Assembly: GCF_013839525.1 (NCBI RefSeq) | Contig: NZ_JACDIS010000002.1 | Span: 248,001 to 312,000, forward strand | Direction of reading: 5' to 3' | Length of the DNA: 64,000 bases | Origin: Chthonobacter rhizosphaerae | Lineage (GTDB): Bacteria > Pseudomonadota > Alphaproteobacteria > Rhizobiales > Pleomorphomonadaceae | Part shown: positions 1 to 9,070 of the stretch, piece by piece | Position numbering within the stretch: position 1 is the stretch's first letter | Layout: the number at the start of each line of letters is the position of its first letter | Position numbers and translations under genes: made by a program | Notes under the pieces: generated by a model | Told to the model about the DNA's origin: nothing | Seen by the model: the letters and a program-made list of their open reading frames with translations, nothing else | Database searches by the model: none

Positions 1-42
1 AGTTCTCCAAGCGCTGATCTCTCGGCGCCTGTCGACACGATC

Positions 43-71
43 AAGGGCGGTGCACCAGCACCGCCCTTTTT
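43..71 (+). terminator. Rho-independent terminator of a gene left of the window
   Basis: A 10-bp perfect stem (43-52 with 59-68) with a 6-nt loop runs into a T stretch on the plus strand. The nearest gene in the window is on the minus strand, so this should end a plus-strand gene outside the window. On the minus strand no T run follows. Confidence 0.8.
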
Positions 72-161
72 CTGTTTCGGCTCATCTGTTTAGCGGAAGA
101 CGGGCGCGCCGGATCGACGGACGTACGGTGAGCGCATCCCTCGTCGTGATCCGGAGTAGGA

Positions 162-198
162 GCCCGGAAAAGCCGGGCGGCAGGCGAACTGGCCTGCC
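162..198 (-). terminator. Two tandem hairpins downstream of glgP
   Basis: Stem 179-185/192-198 (7 bp) and stem 162-167/173-178 (6 bp) lie 20-57 nt past the glgP stop. Neither is followed by a T run on the minus strand, so this is at best a weak or Rho-assisted 3' end. Confidence 0.35.
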
Positions 199-218
199 AC
201 CCGGCGTTGGGCTTCCCG

Positions 219-2675
219 TCAGGTCGTCGGGACGTTCCACACGTCCTTGGCGTAGCCGCGGATCGTGCGGTCGGAGGAGAACCAGCCGACGTTCGCGGTG
301 TTGAGGATCGCGCGCTCGGTCCAGCGGGCGGTGTCGCGGAAGTCGTGGTCCACGTCGCGCTGGCGCTGGAAGTAGGCCTGGAAGTCGGCCGTCACCAGGA
401 ACCAGTCGGTGTTCCAGAGCCGGTCGGCGATCTGGTGGAAGCGGCCGTGGTCGTCCGGCGAGAACTCGCCGGCCACGATGGCGTCGATGACGCCCTTCAG
501 CACCGGATCGCCCTCGATGGTGGCGCGGGAATCGTAGCCGCGCGTGCGCATCTCGGCCACGTTGTCCGCCGTCAGGCCGAAGATGTAGATGTTGTCGGGC
601 CCGACCTGCTGGCCGATTTCCACGTTGGCGCCGTCGAGCGTCCCGATGGTGAGCGCGCCGTTGAGCGCCAGCTTCATGTTGCCGGTGCCCGAGGCTTCCA
701 TGCCGGCGGTGGAGATCTGCTCGGACAGGTCCGCCGCCGGGATGATCACCTCGGCGAGCGAGACGTTGTAGTTCGGCAGGAAGGCCACCTTCAGCCGGTC
801 GCCGACGATCGGGTCGGAGTTGATGGTCCGGGCGATGTCGTTGCCGAGCTTGATGATCAGCTTGGCCATGTGATAGCCGGGCGCCGCCTTGCCGCCGAAG
901 ATCTTGACGCGCGGAGTCCACTCGGCGCCCGGCGTGCGCCGGATCGCCTGATAAAGCGCGATCGTCTCAAGAAGATTGAGCAGCTGGCGCTTGTATTCGT
1001 GGATGCGCTTGATCTGGACGTCGAAGAGGGCGGTCGGATCGACCTTCAGGCCGATGCGCCGTTCGATCTCGGCGGCGAGCCGAACCTTGTTGGCGAGCTT
1101 GGCGGCGGCGAACTTTTCCCGGAACGAGGCGTCCGTCGCGTAGGGCGTGACTTCCGACAGCCGCTCCAGGTCGTCCACCCAGGCGTCGCCGATGGTGTCG
1201 AGGAGGAGCTTGCGCAGGCCGGGGTTGCACTCGTAGAGCCAGCGGCGCGGCGTTATGCCGTTGGTCTGGTTGACGATCCGGTCCGGGTAGAGGGTGTGGA
1301 AGTCGCGGAACACCGTCTGCTTCATCAGCTCGGTGTGGAGGGCGGACACGCCGTTCACCCGCCGGGAGCCGATGAAGGCGAGGTTGCCCATCTTGATTTC
1401 ATTGCCATTTTCGATGATTCGCACCGCGTCGAGGGACACCGAGACGCCGCGACCTTGCACTTCGGCGAGGTGGTGGTAGTCGATCCACTCGATGATTTGC
1501 ATATGCCGTGGCAGGACCCGGCGGAACAGGCTGGTGCTCCAGCGCTCCAGCGCCTCGGGCATCAGCGTGTGGTTCGTGTAGGAGAGCGCTTTGCGAGTGA
1601 TTTCAAAGGCTTCCGGGAACGTGAGACCATGCTCGTCGGCGAGGAGGCGCATCAGTTCGGCGACGGCGATGGCCGGATGGGTGTCGTTCATCTGAATCGC
1701 GACGTGTTCCGGCAGTTTCCGGATGTCGTCGAACTCGGACGTGTAACGACGGATCAGGTCCTGCAACGACGCGGAGGTGAAGAAGTATTCCTGCTTGAGG
1801 CGGAGCTCCTTACCTTCGGGGGTCGTGTCGTCGGGATAGAGGACGCGGCTGATCGTCTCGGCGCGGATGCCCTTCTCGGCGGCGGATACGTAGTCGCCGT
1901 GGTTGAAGCGGCGAAGGTCGAGCACTTCGACTGGTTTCGACGCCCAGAGCCGCAAAGTATTGACGTGGCGGCCCTTCCATCCGGCGATGGGCGTGTCGTA
2001 GGCGACGGCGAGCACCGTCTCCTCCGCGTGCCAGTAGGTTTTTCCCCGGCTGTCGAACGAGATGTGCCCGCCGAACTTCACCGGATAGGCGACCTCGAGG
2101 CGCTCGAACTCCCAGACATGGCCGGAGACGAGCCAGTCCTCCGGCTCCTCGACCTGCCAACCGTCATGAAAACGCTGGCGAAACAGGCCGTGCTCGTAGC
2201 GGATGCCATAGCCGAAGGCTGGAATGCCGACCGTGGACATGGAATCCAGGAAGCAGGCGGCGAGGCGCCCGAGGCCGCCGTTTCCGAGCGCCGCGTCGCT
2301 CTCCTGCTTGACGAGCGTGTCGTAGTCGAGGCCGAGATCCGTCATGGCGGACCGGACGGCCTCTTCGAGCTGCAGATTGGCCACCGCGTCGTTCAAAAGG
2401 CGGCCGATCAGGAATTCCATCGACAGATAGTAGACCCGCTTCTTGTGGGTCGTGTAGCCGCGACGTGTGGCCTCGAACCAGGAGTCGACCACGTGGTCGC
2501 GGACAGCCATGGAGAGAGCGGTCGACCAGTCGCGCACGGTCGCGTGCGCCGGGTCCTTGCCGACCACATAGGCCAGCTTCTCCACGATGGCCCGCTTCAG
2601 CACGTCGGCGTCGAGCGGCCGGGGTTCGGCGCCGGTCGCAACCGCCGCCTGGGTGTCAGGCTTCACATTCATCAA
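219..2675 (-). CDS. glgP: Glycogen/alpha-glucan phosphorylase
   Basis: Cytoplasmic enzyme that releases glucose-1-phosphate from alpha-1,4-glucan with phosphate, using pyridoxal phosphate. The 818-aa length is normal for bacterial GlgP (about 800-830). The N-terminal half has the YYLSMEFLIGR signature and GNGGLGRLA; the C-terminal half has the PLP-lysine region EASGTGNMKLALNG followed by GTLDGANVEI. The minus-strand start is a double Met preceded by an AAGGGG ribosome site. The next gene in the glg pathway, if present, would lie left of the window. The family assignment is secure; the in vivo role in glycogen turnover is inferred from family. Confidence 0.97.
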   Translation of the reverse strand: MMNVKPDTQAAVATGAEPRPLDADVLKRAIVEKLAYVVGKDPAHATVRDWSTALSMAVRDHVVDSWFEATRRGYTTHKKRVYYLSMEFLIGRLLNDAVANLQLEEAVRSAMTDLGLDYDTLVKQESDAALGNGGLGRLAACFLDSMSTVGIPAFGYGIRYEHGLFRQRFHDGWQVEEPEDWLVSGHVWEFERLEVAYPVKFGGHISFDSRGKTYWHAEETVLAVAYDTPIAGWKGRHVNTLRLWASKPVEVLDLRRFNHGDYVSAAEKGIRAETISRVLYPDDTTPEGKELRLKQEYFFTSASLQDLIRRYTSEFDDIRKLPEHVAIQMNDTHPAIAVAELMRLLADEHGLTFPEAFEITRKALSYTNHTLMPEALERWSTSLFRRVLPRHMQIIEWIDYHHLAEVQGRGVSVSLDAVRIIENGNEIKMGNLAFIGSRRVNGVSALHTELMKQTVFRDFHTLYPDRIVNQTNGITPRRWLYECNPGLRKLLLDTIGDAWVDDLERLSEVTPYATDASFREKFAAAKLANKVRLAAEIERRIGLKVDPTALFDVQIKRIHEYKRQLLNLLETIALYQAIRRTPGAEWTPRVKIFGGKAAPGYHMAKLIIKLGNDIARTINSDPIVGDRLKVAFLPNYNVSLAEVIIPAADLSEQISTAGMEASGTGNMKLALNGALTIGTLDGANVEIGQQVGPDNIYIFGLTADNVAEMRTRGYDSRATIEGDPVLKGVIDAIVAGEFSPDDHGRFHQIADRLWNTDWFLVTADFQAYFQRQRDVDHDFRDTARWTERAILNTANVGWFSSDRTIRGYAKDVWNVPTT

Positions 2676-3026
2676 TCATCCCCTTAGGTGGGGGGGCGAG
2701 GTCGAGCTCACGCTCCTCCCGTGCCGGGCAATCCCCCGGACCCGCACGGGACCGAACGAGACGCGTCCTGAGACCCGATACCCGCCCGGCGCAGGAAACC
2801 GCGACCGCGAGAGTGACCTCGGCATGGACCCGTCCGCGTCCAAACCGAACCCCATCGGGCGCAGGCCTCCAGCCACGCCTCACCATCATGCTGGTTATGT
2901 GGGTATAATTCGTAAAAACCAACCCGAGACGTATGCAATCGAAAGATGGCTGAATTCGATCGATTGCTCCACACGCAGAACAAGCGTTGAAGCGCCCGAT
3001 CGGTCAGAGGATCCCAAGGGCAGTCG
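2676..3026. other. Intergenic region upstream of glgP
   Basis: No credible gene; short frames here are composition-driven. An AT-richer patch at about 2905-2945 contains TATAAT on the plus strand at 2914-2919. On the minus strand the same patch reads TTATAC, with TTCGAT 17 nt upstream, a possible but weak sigma-70 promoter for glgP. Confidence 0.4.
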
Positions 3027-3944
3027 TCAGCGGATCCCGAAGGCGTCCGCGTCGAGCCAGAACACTTCGCCTTCGCTTTCTTCCGTATCGAGCCAGAGGA
3101 AGGGAAGGTCGGGGAACTCCTCGTCGAGGATTTCTCGCCCTGTGCCGATCTCGCAGAGAATGCCTCCGCCGGGGAGAAGGTGATCCGGCGCGGCGGCGAG
3201 GATGCGGCGGACGATGTCGAGCCCGTCGGGTCCCCCGGCGAGCGCCATCTCGGGCTCGTGCCTGTATTCCGGCGGCAGGGAGTCCATGACGGCCGCCTCC
3301 ACGTAGGGCGGATTGGTGATGATGAGATCGTAGCGGGCGTCTCCCAGCGGGGCGAACAGGTCGCCCTGGTGGAGAGCGACCCGGTCCTCCAGATCGTGGT
3401 CGGACACGTTGAGGCGCGCGACCGCGAGGGCGTCGGGCGACAGATCGACCGCGTCCACCTCGGCGTTCTCGAACACCCGTGCGGCCAGGATGGCGAGGCA
3501 GCCCGACCCGGTGCAGAGGTCGAGCACCCGGCCGACCGCCGCCGGCTCGTCCACCAGGGTGAAGCCGGCGCCGCCGATCACGTCGGAGAAGAGGATTTCG
3601 CCGATGAAGGAGCGCGGGATGAGGACGCGCTCGTCCACCCGGAAGGGGATGCCGTGGATATAGGCCCGGCCGACCAGATACGGCGTCGGCTTGCGGGTGG
3701 TCACGCGGGTCTCGATCAGGTCCACGAGCCGTCGCCGCTCGTCGCGGGTGAGGCGGCAGTCCGCCCACGGGTTCACGTCCTCGATCGGCAGCCGAAGGGT
3801 CTCCAGCACCAGGAAGACCGCATCATCGAGGGCGCCGGTGACCCCGTGGCCGGTGACCACGCCGCTTTCGCGAAACCGGGTTACCGCGTGGCGCACGAGG
3901 TCGCGCACGGTGAGGAGATCGTCGGCGGGATCGGAAGTGGGCAT
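3027..3944 (-). CDS. prmB: Ribosomal protein L3 N5-glutamine methyltransferase
   Basis: SAM-dependent methylation of a glutamine side chain, by family on 50S protein L3. The 305-aa protein has the N-terminal helical domain, then the Rossmann motif DLCTGSGCLAILAA at about residues 138-151 and the catalytic NPPY motif in DLIITNPPYVEAA. The LPPEYRHEPEMALAGG block after NPPY is typical of the PrmB/PrmC group, and the length favours PrmB. It lies 27 bp downstream of the aminotransferase gene on the same strand, probably one transcript. PrmC (release-factor methylase) is the main alternative and cannot be excluded without alignment. Confidence 0.88.
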   Translation of the reverse strand: MPTSDPADDLLTVRDLVRHAVTRFRESGVVTGHGVTGALDDAVFLVLETLRLPIEDVNPWADCRLTRDERRRLVDLIETRVTTRKPTPYLVGRAYIHGIPFRVDERVLIPRSFIGEILFSDVIGGAGFTLVDEPAAVGRVLDLCTGSGCLAILAARVFENAEVDAVDLSPDALAVARLNVSDHDLEDRVALHQGDLFAPLGDARYDLIITNPPYVEAAVMDSLPPEYRHEPEMALAGGPDGLDIVRRILAAAPDHLLPGGGILCEIGTGREILDEEFPDLPFLWLDTEESEGEVFWLDADAFGIR

Positions 3945-3971
3945 GCTCAGTCCGAAGAAAGGGCGCGGCCG

Positions 3972-5174
3972 TCAGGCCGAGAGGCTGGTAAGGCGGGCGG
4001 GCACGACCGCGAGGGCGGCCTCGTCCACGTTGGCGAAGGCGAAGCGCAGGTGGCGGTCCTGATCCGGGTCGTCCTTCGGGCCGAAGAAGGAGCCGGGGAG
4101 GGCAAGGACGCCCGACTCGCGGGCGAGCCGTTCGGCCACGCGCTCGCCGGGCATGTCGAACGGGTGCCCGAGGTAGGCGAAATAGGCCCCGATGGCCGAG
4201 ATCGACCAGCCGGGCGCCTCGGCGACGAGGGCGCGGAAGCGCTCCGCGCGGGCCGCGATGCGGGCGCGAGTCTCCTGCCGCCAGGCGGCGGTCTCGGGCA
4301 CGGCCCACGCCACCGCCGCCTGGGCGGCGCGCGGCGGGCAGATCTGGACGCAGTCGAGCACCTTGCCGATCTCGGCGATCGCGTCCGGCGCGGCGATCAC
4401 GGACCCGAGCCGGTGGCCGGGGATCGCGTAGCTCTTGGAGAAGGAATAGAGCTGGATGAAATGGGACCGGCGCCTTTCGGCGAACAGCGCGTGCGGCCGG
4501 CCGGCCCCGGGGGCGAGGAAGTCGCGGTAGGTCTCGTCCACCACCAGGGCGATGCCGGCCGCTTCCGCCAGATCCGCGAAGCTGGCGATGACGGCGGGCG
4601 GATAGGTGGCGCCGGTCGGGTTGTTGGGGCTCACGAGCAGGATCGCCCGGGTGCGCGGCCCGACGAGGGCGCGGGCCGCCTCCACGTCCGGCACGAAGCC
4701 GTCCGCGGCCCGGCAGGGCAGGGGGACCGAGCGGATGCCGAGCATGTCGAGCGTCATCTTGTGATTGAAATACCAGGGCGTCGGCAGGATCACCTCGTCG
4801 CCGGCGGCCGCGAGCGCCAGCATGGTGACGAAGAAGGCCTGGTTGCAGCCCGCCGTGATGGCGATCTCCCCGGGGGCGACCGGGCCGCCGTAGACCGCCT
4901 CCACGTCTGCGCCGAGCGCCTCGCGGAGGGCCAGATCGCCGAAGATGGAGCCGTAGGTGGCGGCCGCGGGGGTCGCCGCGGCGGCCGCGAGACGGTCGAG
5001 CAGCGCCTGGGGCGGCGGGTCGCCCGGCACCGCCTGGGCGAGGTTCACCAGCGGACCGAGCCGCCCGTCATAAGCCGCGGCCCAACCCTGGGCGGCCGGA
5101 ATGGGCGGCACGTCGGTCGCCACGAGCAACGGGTTGAGGGCGAGCGGGCGGATCGGGGACGACGCGGAAGCCAA
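3972..5174 (-). CDS. PLP-dependent class I/II aminotransferase
   Basis: Fold type I aminotransferase of 400 aa. Visible hallmarks are SPNNPTGATYP (substrate/PLP region), VVDETYRDF (the Asp pairing with the PLP nitrogen) and SFSKSYAIPGHRLGS containing the PLP-binding lysine, followed later by an LRFAF segment with the carboxylate-binding arginine. It heads a probable two-gene transcript with prmB. The amino-acid substrate cannot be told from sequence; aspartate or aromatic substrates are equally possible. The start is the first Met, with the core fold beginning about 30 residues in. Confidence 0.9.
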   Translation of the reverse strand: MASASSPIRPLALNPLLVATDVPPIPAAQGWAAAYDGRLGPLVNLAQAVPGDPPPQALLDRLAAAAATPAAATYGSIFGDLALREALGADVEAVYGGPVAPGEIAITAGCNQAFFVTMLALAAAGDEVILPTPWYFNHKMTLDMLGIRSVPLPCRAADGFVPDVEAARALVGPRTRAILLVSPNNPTGATYPPAVIASFADLAEAAGIALVVDETYRDFLAPGAGRPHALFAERRRSHFIQLYSFSKSYAIPGHRLGSVIAAPDAIAEIGKVLDCVQICPPRAAQAAVAWAVPETAAWRQETRARIAARAERFRALVAEAPGWSISAIGAYFAYLGHPFDMPGERVAERLARESGVLALPGSFFGPKDDPDQDRHLRFAFANVDEAALAVVPARLTSLSA

Positions 5175-5398
5175 GGCGGAACGCTCCGTCGGAACGCGGG
5201 GTGCGCCGGCTCGCTCGCCGGCGCGGACGCCGCGAGAGGCAGGCGAAGGCGGGTTCGGCCCATCCGTAAAGGAAGCGCCCCGCCAAGTCGAGGTGGCGAT
5301 CCGGCGGCGATTTCGAATGCGTGGAAGGCGGGGGAGGGTGCCGGCCTGGCGGCTCCGGTCATTGGTCGCGGCCCGCCCGGTCCCGGCCGGTCAGGCCG

Positions 5399-5572
5399 TC
5401 AGCACTGGCCGGCGACGGCGATCACGCCGCCGATGCGGGTGCAGGTCGGCTCAGGCTGCGCCGTCTTCTGCAAAGGGTGCTCGAACACGCGGGTCGCCTG
5501 GGCGTCATCGTGATAGTACGCGAGGGCGAGTGCGCCAAGAACGGCCAGGATGAGAGCGGGACGCCTGTACAT
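5399..5572 (-). CDS. Small exported or membrane-anchored hypothetical protein
   Basis: 57 aa from the start MYRRPALILAV. One hydrophobic segment at residues 5-18 looks like a signal sequence or anchor, followed by a polar tail with two cysteines near the C-terminus that could form a disulfide. I chose this Met because the hydrophobic segment then lies right at the N-terminus; an upstream Met at 5617 would add 15 unlikely residues. Function unknown. It stands alone between the aminotransferase operon and tRNA-Glu. Confidence 0.5.
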   Translation of the reverse strand: MYRRPALILAVLGALALAYYHDDAQATRVFEHPLQKTAQPEPTCTRIGGVIAVAGQC

Positions 5573-5963
5573 GCGATGGTCTCGTTGAGGACAGTCCCTC
5601 GACGGTCGAGCTCGCAAGGCTCAGAAGCGCCCAAGGATATTTGTCCGGTCAATAGCAGAAGCGGAAGCGGAGCGCTACCATGCGATGCGCTGACCTGCGA
5701 GCACAATCACCATATCGAGGCCGGCGAGTCTGTGCGTTTCATCACGTAGGGTGAAGATTCGTAAGCGATGGCGATCCGTGGTCGAGGACGACATCGGAGG
5801 CACCGTGCGCACCGTCGGCCGGGGCGAGCAGGCCGACGCCGGCGTCCGGCTGCAGGACGGACGTCGAGCCGAACGGAGGACGGACGTCGAGCCGAACGAC
5901 GAACGGCCGAGCGCGTCAGCCATCGGGTAGCAAAGAGGAAGGAAACATAGGGGAAGAAGGGGG
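5573..5963. other. Intergenic stretch with no recognisable gene
   Basis: About 390 bp between the small gene and tRNA-Glu. It contains an imperfect 23-bp tandem duplication (around 5855 and 5878, shared core GGACGGACGTCGAGCC). Short plus-strand frames here are arginine-rich artefacts of GC content. Nothing else seen. Confidence 0.4.
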
Positions 5964-6038
5964 TGGTACGGCCTACGGGAATCGAACCCGTCTCTCCAGC
6001 GTGAAAGGCTAGTGTCCTAACCGATAGACGAAGGCCGC
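5964..6038 (-). tRNA. tRNA-Glu (anticodon TTC)
   Basis: 75 nt including encoded CCA (5964-5966). The 7-bp acceptor stem closes with one G-U pair, the T-loop reads TTCGATT, and the anticodon loop carries TTC. It lies 3' of the M15-type lipoprotein gene on the same strand, beyond that gene's terminator. Confidence 0.95.
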
Positions 6039-6143
6039 CCAACGGAGGCGGTTTATAGTGGGCTTCTCCGGTGGTGGCAAGCCCTTTCGGAGGTTTTCCC
6101 GGAGCTTGTGAATGGGCCGGGAAAGCCTTGGCCGCAAATGAAA

Positions 6144-6173
6144 ATCCGCCGCGGGCGGCGGCCGGCGGCGGAT
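6144..6173 (-). terminator. Terminator of the M15-type lipoprotein gene
   Basis: A 9-bp stem (6144-6152 with 6165-6173) with a 12-nt loop is followed on the minus strand by TTTTCATTTG. It begins about 30 nt after the stop codon of the gene at 6205. Confidence 0.65.
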
Positions 6174-6204
6174 CTCGTGGATCAGGTGCGGGGCTGCGAC
6201 GGGC

Positions 6205-7302
6205 TCAGCCTCGGGCGCGGCGGCACGGCCAGCGCCACTGGCGACGCTTGCCCACGTCCACATGGATGGAGCGGGTATGGCAGTAGAGGCCGATGCCGCC
6301 CCGATCCGACTGGGCGAAGAAGAAGCGGGCGAGCTCGTCGCGGGCGATGCCGGGCATGTAGAGGTCGAGCGCCGCGCAGGCCATGTGCTGGGAATGCCTG
6401 GCGCCACGGACCCGGCGGTTGTGCGACGGGGAGCGGTAGCCCGAGGTCACGATGACCTTCTTGCCGAAGTGGGACTCGGCGCGGCGGACCAGGGACAGGA
6501 GCTGCGGCTTGATGCAGGTGACGTTGATCGCCGAATGGGCGAGCAGAAGGCCGTTGGCGGCCTGAACCGTCTGGCGCGGCACGCCCGGCACGGTGCGGGC
6601 GAACGGGTGCAGCGGGCCGTCGAAGAAGTTGGACGGATCGTCGTCCGGCGTGCGCGAGACGAGCACCATGCCGTCGGGCCATGTCACGCCCGGAAGGCCC
6701 TCGACCGTCTCGACGGGCTTGTCGGGCCTGGAGGTGTAGACGTTGACGAAGTCGTGCACCTCGCCGTCGTCGAGCGGCTCGTCGATGGGGGCGACCTCGG
6801 TCGGATCGGATTCCTCCTCGCCGGTGAGGTCGGCCTCGGAAATCTCCTCCTCGACCTCGGAGTTGGGCTCGATCGGCGCGTTGGCGACGGCGGCCACCTT
6901 CTGGGCGAGGGGAGTAGCACCCTGGGCGGCGGTGCGGGTGACGGCCGCGGCCTCGGGCGTGGCGGTCGTGGGGTCCTCGCTGCGGAAGAAGGCGAGGAGG
7001 CCGCGCGGCTGCGCCGTGGCGTCGGCGGCCGCGACCGCCGGGGCCTCGGCCGGCTTCGCCGGCTCGGCCGGCTTTGCCGGATCGGCCGCGGCGGTCGCCG
7101 AGGGGTTGGCGGGCTTGGCCGGATCGGTGGCCGTCGCGGCGTCCCCGGTGTCGGCAGTCGAGGGCTGGTCCGCTGTCGACGCGGGGGTCTGGGCTTGCCT
7201 CTGACGGGCCGTCATGAAGTCGGTGGTGTCGTAGAGACCTCCGCCCGAACAGGACGCCATGAGAACAGCCGCGGCCGCTGCGGCGAGAATGCGAACCTTC
7301 AT
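6205..7302 (-). CDS. Lipoprotein with C-terminal peptidase M15A-like domain
   Basis: The first 17 residues form a signal peptide with lipobox LMASC, so it should be a lipid-anchored envelope protein. The start at 7302 is chosen because it puts the signal at the N-terminus; a Met 17 codons upstream would bury it. Residues about 30-190 are a low-complexity Ala/Thr/Pro linker with repeated DPAKPA/EPAKPA. The last 150 residues match the M15A/DUF882 fold: TSGYRSPSHN, SQHMACAALDLY and SIHVDVG supply the expected zinc-binding His/Asp/His. By family, a peptidoglycan peptidase or peptidoglycan-binding enzyme. Substrate unproven. Confidence 0.82.
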   Translation of the reverse strand: MKVRILAAAAAAVLMASCSGGGLYDTTDFMTARQRQAQTPASTADQPSTADTGDAATATDPAKPANPSATAAADPAKPAEPAKPAEAPAVAAADATAQPRGLLAFFRSEDPTTATPEAAAVTRTAAQGATPLAQKVAAVANAPIEPNSEVEEEISEADLTGEEESDPTEVAPIDEPLDDGEVHDFVNVYTSRPDKPVETVEGLPGVTWPDGMVLVSRTPDDDPSNFFDGPLHPFARTVPGVPRQTVQAANGLLLAHSAINVTCIKPQLLSLVRRAESHFGKKVIVTSGYRSPSHNRRVRGARHSQHMACAALDLYMPGIARDELARFFFAQSDRGGIGLYCHTRSIHVDVGKRRQWRWPCRRARG

Positions 7303-7488
7303 GCAGCCAGTCCCCCGTGACGAGAACGGGAGCCGGCGATGCGACGCGCGCAAAGGGACCCGTCCTGCACCGGCCTAAGGGCGGCACGGTGCAAAGCGCG
7401 CCAAAACAATACCGGGGACAGGTCGCATGCAAGCAAAAAAGTAGTTTCGACCGGCAAACAACCGATTCGGGCACGGGCCCGAGGGGGC

Positions 7489-7512
7489 GGGGAGCGCCGC
7501 CGCGCGCTCCCC
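7489..7512. terminator. GC-rich hairpin downstream of glyoxalase I
   Basis: A perfect 9-bp stem (7489-7497 with 7504-7512), 6-nt loop, 18 nt past the stop codon of gloA. It has no T run on the minus strand, so it may act as a 3' stabiliser rather than an intrinsic terminator. Confidence 0.4.
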
Positions 7513-7529
7513 GGACCGGCCTGGCGGCG

Positions 7530-7970
7530 TCACCACTTGCCGGTGTTCGGCATGGACGCCCAGGGCTCCTGCGGGGCCTTGGCCGCGCCCTTCTGGAGGA
7601 GTTCGATCGAGATGTTCTCCGGCGACCGGACGAAGGCCATCCGGCCGTCGCGCGGCGGGCGGTTGATGGTGACGCCGGCGTCGGAGAGGGCCTGGCAGGT
7701 GGCGTAGATGTCGTCCACCTCGTAGGCGAGATGGCCGAAGTTGCGGCCCTCGCCATAGGTCTCCGGATCCCAGTTGTAGGTGAGCTCCACGAGCGGGGCC
7801 GCCGTCGCGCGGCCGGTCTCCAGGTCCTCCGGGGCGGCGAGGAAGACAAGGGTGAAGCGGCCCTGCTGGCTCTCCGTGCGGCGGACCTCGACGAGCCCGA
7901 GGCGCTTCGTCCAGAAGTCGAGGCTGTCGTCCAGGTCATGGACGCGGACCATGGTGTGCAGGTAGCGCAT
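7530..7970 (-). CDS. gloA: Lactoylglutathione lyase (glyoxalase I)
   Basis: Converts the methylglyoxal-glutathione hemithioacetal to S-lactoylglutathione in the cytosol. The 146-aa protein shows both beta-alpha-beta-beta-beta modules with the expected metal ligands: His5 (RYLHTMVRV), Glu in PLVELTYNW, His in [11 protein letters not shown] and Glu in ISIELLQKG. Length matches the short Ni-type enzymes. The last 15 residues, ending in a PNTGKW-type tail, are also common in alphaproteobacterial homologues. Single-gene unit, divergent from the cold-shock gene. Confidence 0.96.
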   Translation of the reverse strand: MRYLHTMVRVHDLDDSLDFWTKRLGLVEVRRTESQQGRFTLVFLAAPEDLETGRATAAPLVELTYNWDPETYGEGRNFGHLAYEVDDIYATCQALSDAGVTINRPPRDGRMAFVRSPENISIELLQKGAAKAPQEPWASMPNTGKW

Positions 7971-8310
7971 ATTGAACCTCGAAGAAATGGCGTGAGGGAA
8001 TGGGCGGCCGAAAACGCCAGTGATCGCAGCGTCAGTTAGGGCCTCGGGGACACGGGGAAAAGACCGGCGCGCGGTCCGAGGCCGGATCGGATCACGCGCG
8101 CGGCGGCGGGGGTCGCGGTTTTCCGCGGTCAGCCTGAGGAAAGCCGCATCCTGATATAAATCGGGACGAAGGCGGCCACGGCGAGACTTCGGTCTTGCGG
8201 TCAGGGCATCGATCGATGCTAGTCTTGGTTAACGGGAATGCAATGGGATCTGAATCGGGGCTGATTCGATCCACGGGCACCCAGGTGCGGCGCGTATGCG
8301 GGGGCTGTCT
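7971..8310. promoter_or_regulatory. Divergent upstream region of gloA and the cold-shock gene
   Basis: About 340 bp without a gene. A possible sigma-70 promoter for the cold-shock gene is TTGCGG (8195-8200), 17-nt spacer, GCTAGT (8218-8223), which would leave a leader of about 80 nt. Long leaders are usual for cold-shock genes, but I see no conserved cold-box. Confidence 0.35.
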
Positions 8311-8889
8311 ATGGCCAAAATGAACATGGACCACTCGATTTCCGTGGGTGGCGAGGAGGAAGCCGCTCTCGACATCATCGAAGTGGCCGGGACCATCAAG
8401 TGGTTCGATGTGGCCAAGGGATTCGGCTTCATCGTGCCGGACGAGCCCGGCTTGTCGGACGTGATGCTCCACGTCACCTGCCTGCGGCGCGATGGCTTCC
8501 AGACGGCCTACGAGGGCGCCCGCGTGGTGTGCGAGGTGCTGAACCGGTCGAAGGGGCTGCAGGCCCTGCGCATCCTGTCCATGGACGAATCGACGGCGGT
8601 GCATCCTTCGCAGCTGCCTCCGTCGCGCACCCACGTGCAGGTGGTGCCGACCAGCGGGCTGGAGCAGGCCGAGGTGAAGTGGTTCAACCGCATCCGCGGC
8701 TTCGGATTCCTGACCCGCGGGGAGGGGACGGAGGACATCTTCGTCCACATGGAGACGCTCCGCCGCTACGGCATGGCGGAACTGCGGCCCGGGCAGGCGG
8801 TGCTGGTCCGCTTCGGCGACGGGCCGAAGGGCCTGATGGCCGCCGAGATCCGGCCGGTGACGTCGGGCGGGGCGCCGTCGTCGCACTGA
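8311..8889 (+). CDS. Double cold-shock-domain protein
   Basis: 192 aa with two S1-like cold-shock domains. The first begins at AGTIKWFDVAKGFGFI, the second at AEVKWFNRIRGFGFL and carries the DIFVHMETLRR RNP2-type motif; in the first domain RNP2 is replaced by VMLHVTCLRR. Such tandem proteins are typical of alphaproteobacteria and bind single-stranded nucleic acid. A Met five codons upstream (8296) is an alternative start; the one chosen has a G-rich stretch in front. The DUF192 gene downstream is a conserved neighbour. Confidence 0.93.
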   Translation: MAKMNMDHSISVGGEEEAALDIIEVAGTIKWFDVAKGFGFIVPDEPGLSDVMLHVTCLRRDGFQTAYEGARVVCEVLNRSKGLQALRILSMDESTAVHPSQLPPSRTHVQVVPTSGLEQAEVKWFNRIRGFGFLTRGEGTEDIFVHMETLRRYGMAELRPGQAVLVRFGDGPKGLMAAEIRPVTSGGAPSSH

Positions 8890-9070
8890 GCCGGGGTGGA
8901 TCGGGGCGCGGGCGCGGGCGCGGTCGGCTGACCGGCTCGCGCGCAGGCGACGGTCGCGCGTGTCCGCGCCGGCCGATCGTCGGTCGAGGGTCGTTCCGCG
9001 AGGTGAGCCGTGGTATGGACACGGCGTGGTGGTGGGTCGCTCCCGATCCCCGACGCGCGGAATGGCATGC

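Noticed and set aside
207-2687. Long plus-strand open frame (826 codons) across glgP
   Set aside because: It mirrors glgP on the opposite strand, with no family content; long antisense frames are expected in high-GC DNA.
5768-5950. Arg/His-rich 60-codon frame upstream of tRNA-Glu
   Set aside because: Composition artefact partly caused by a 23-bp duplication; no support.
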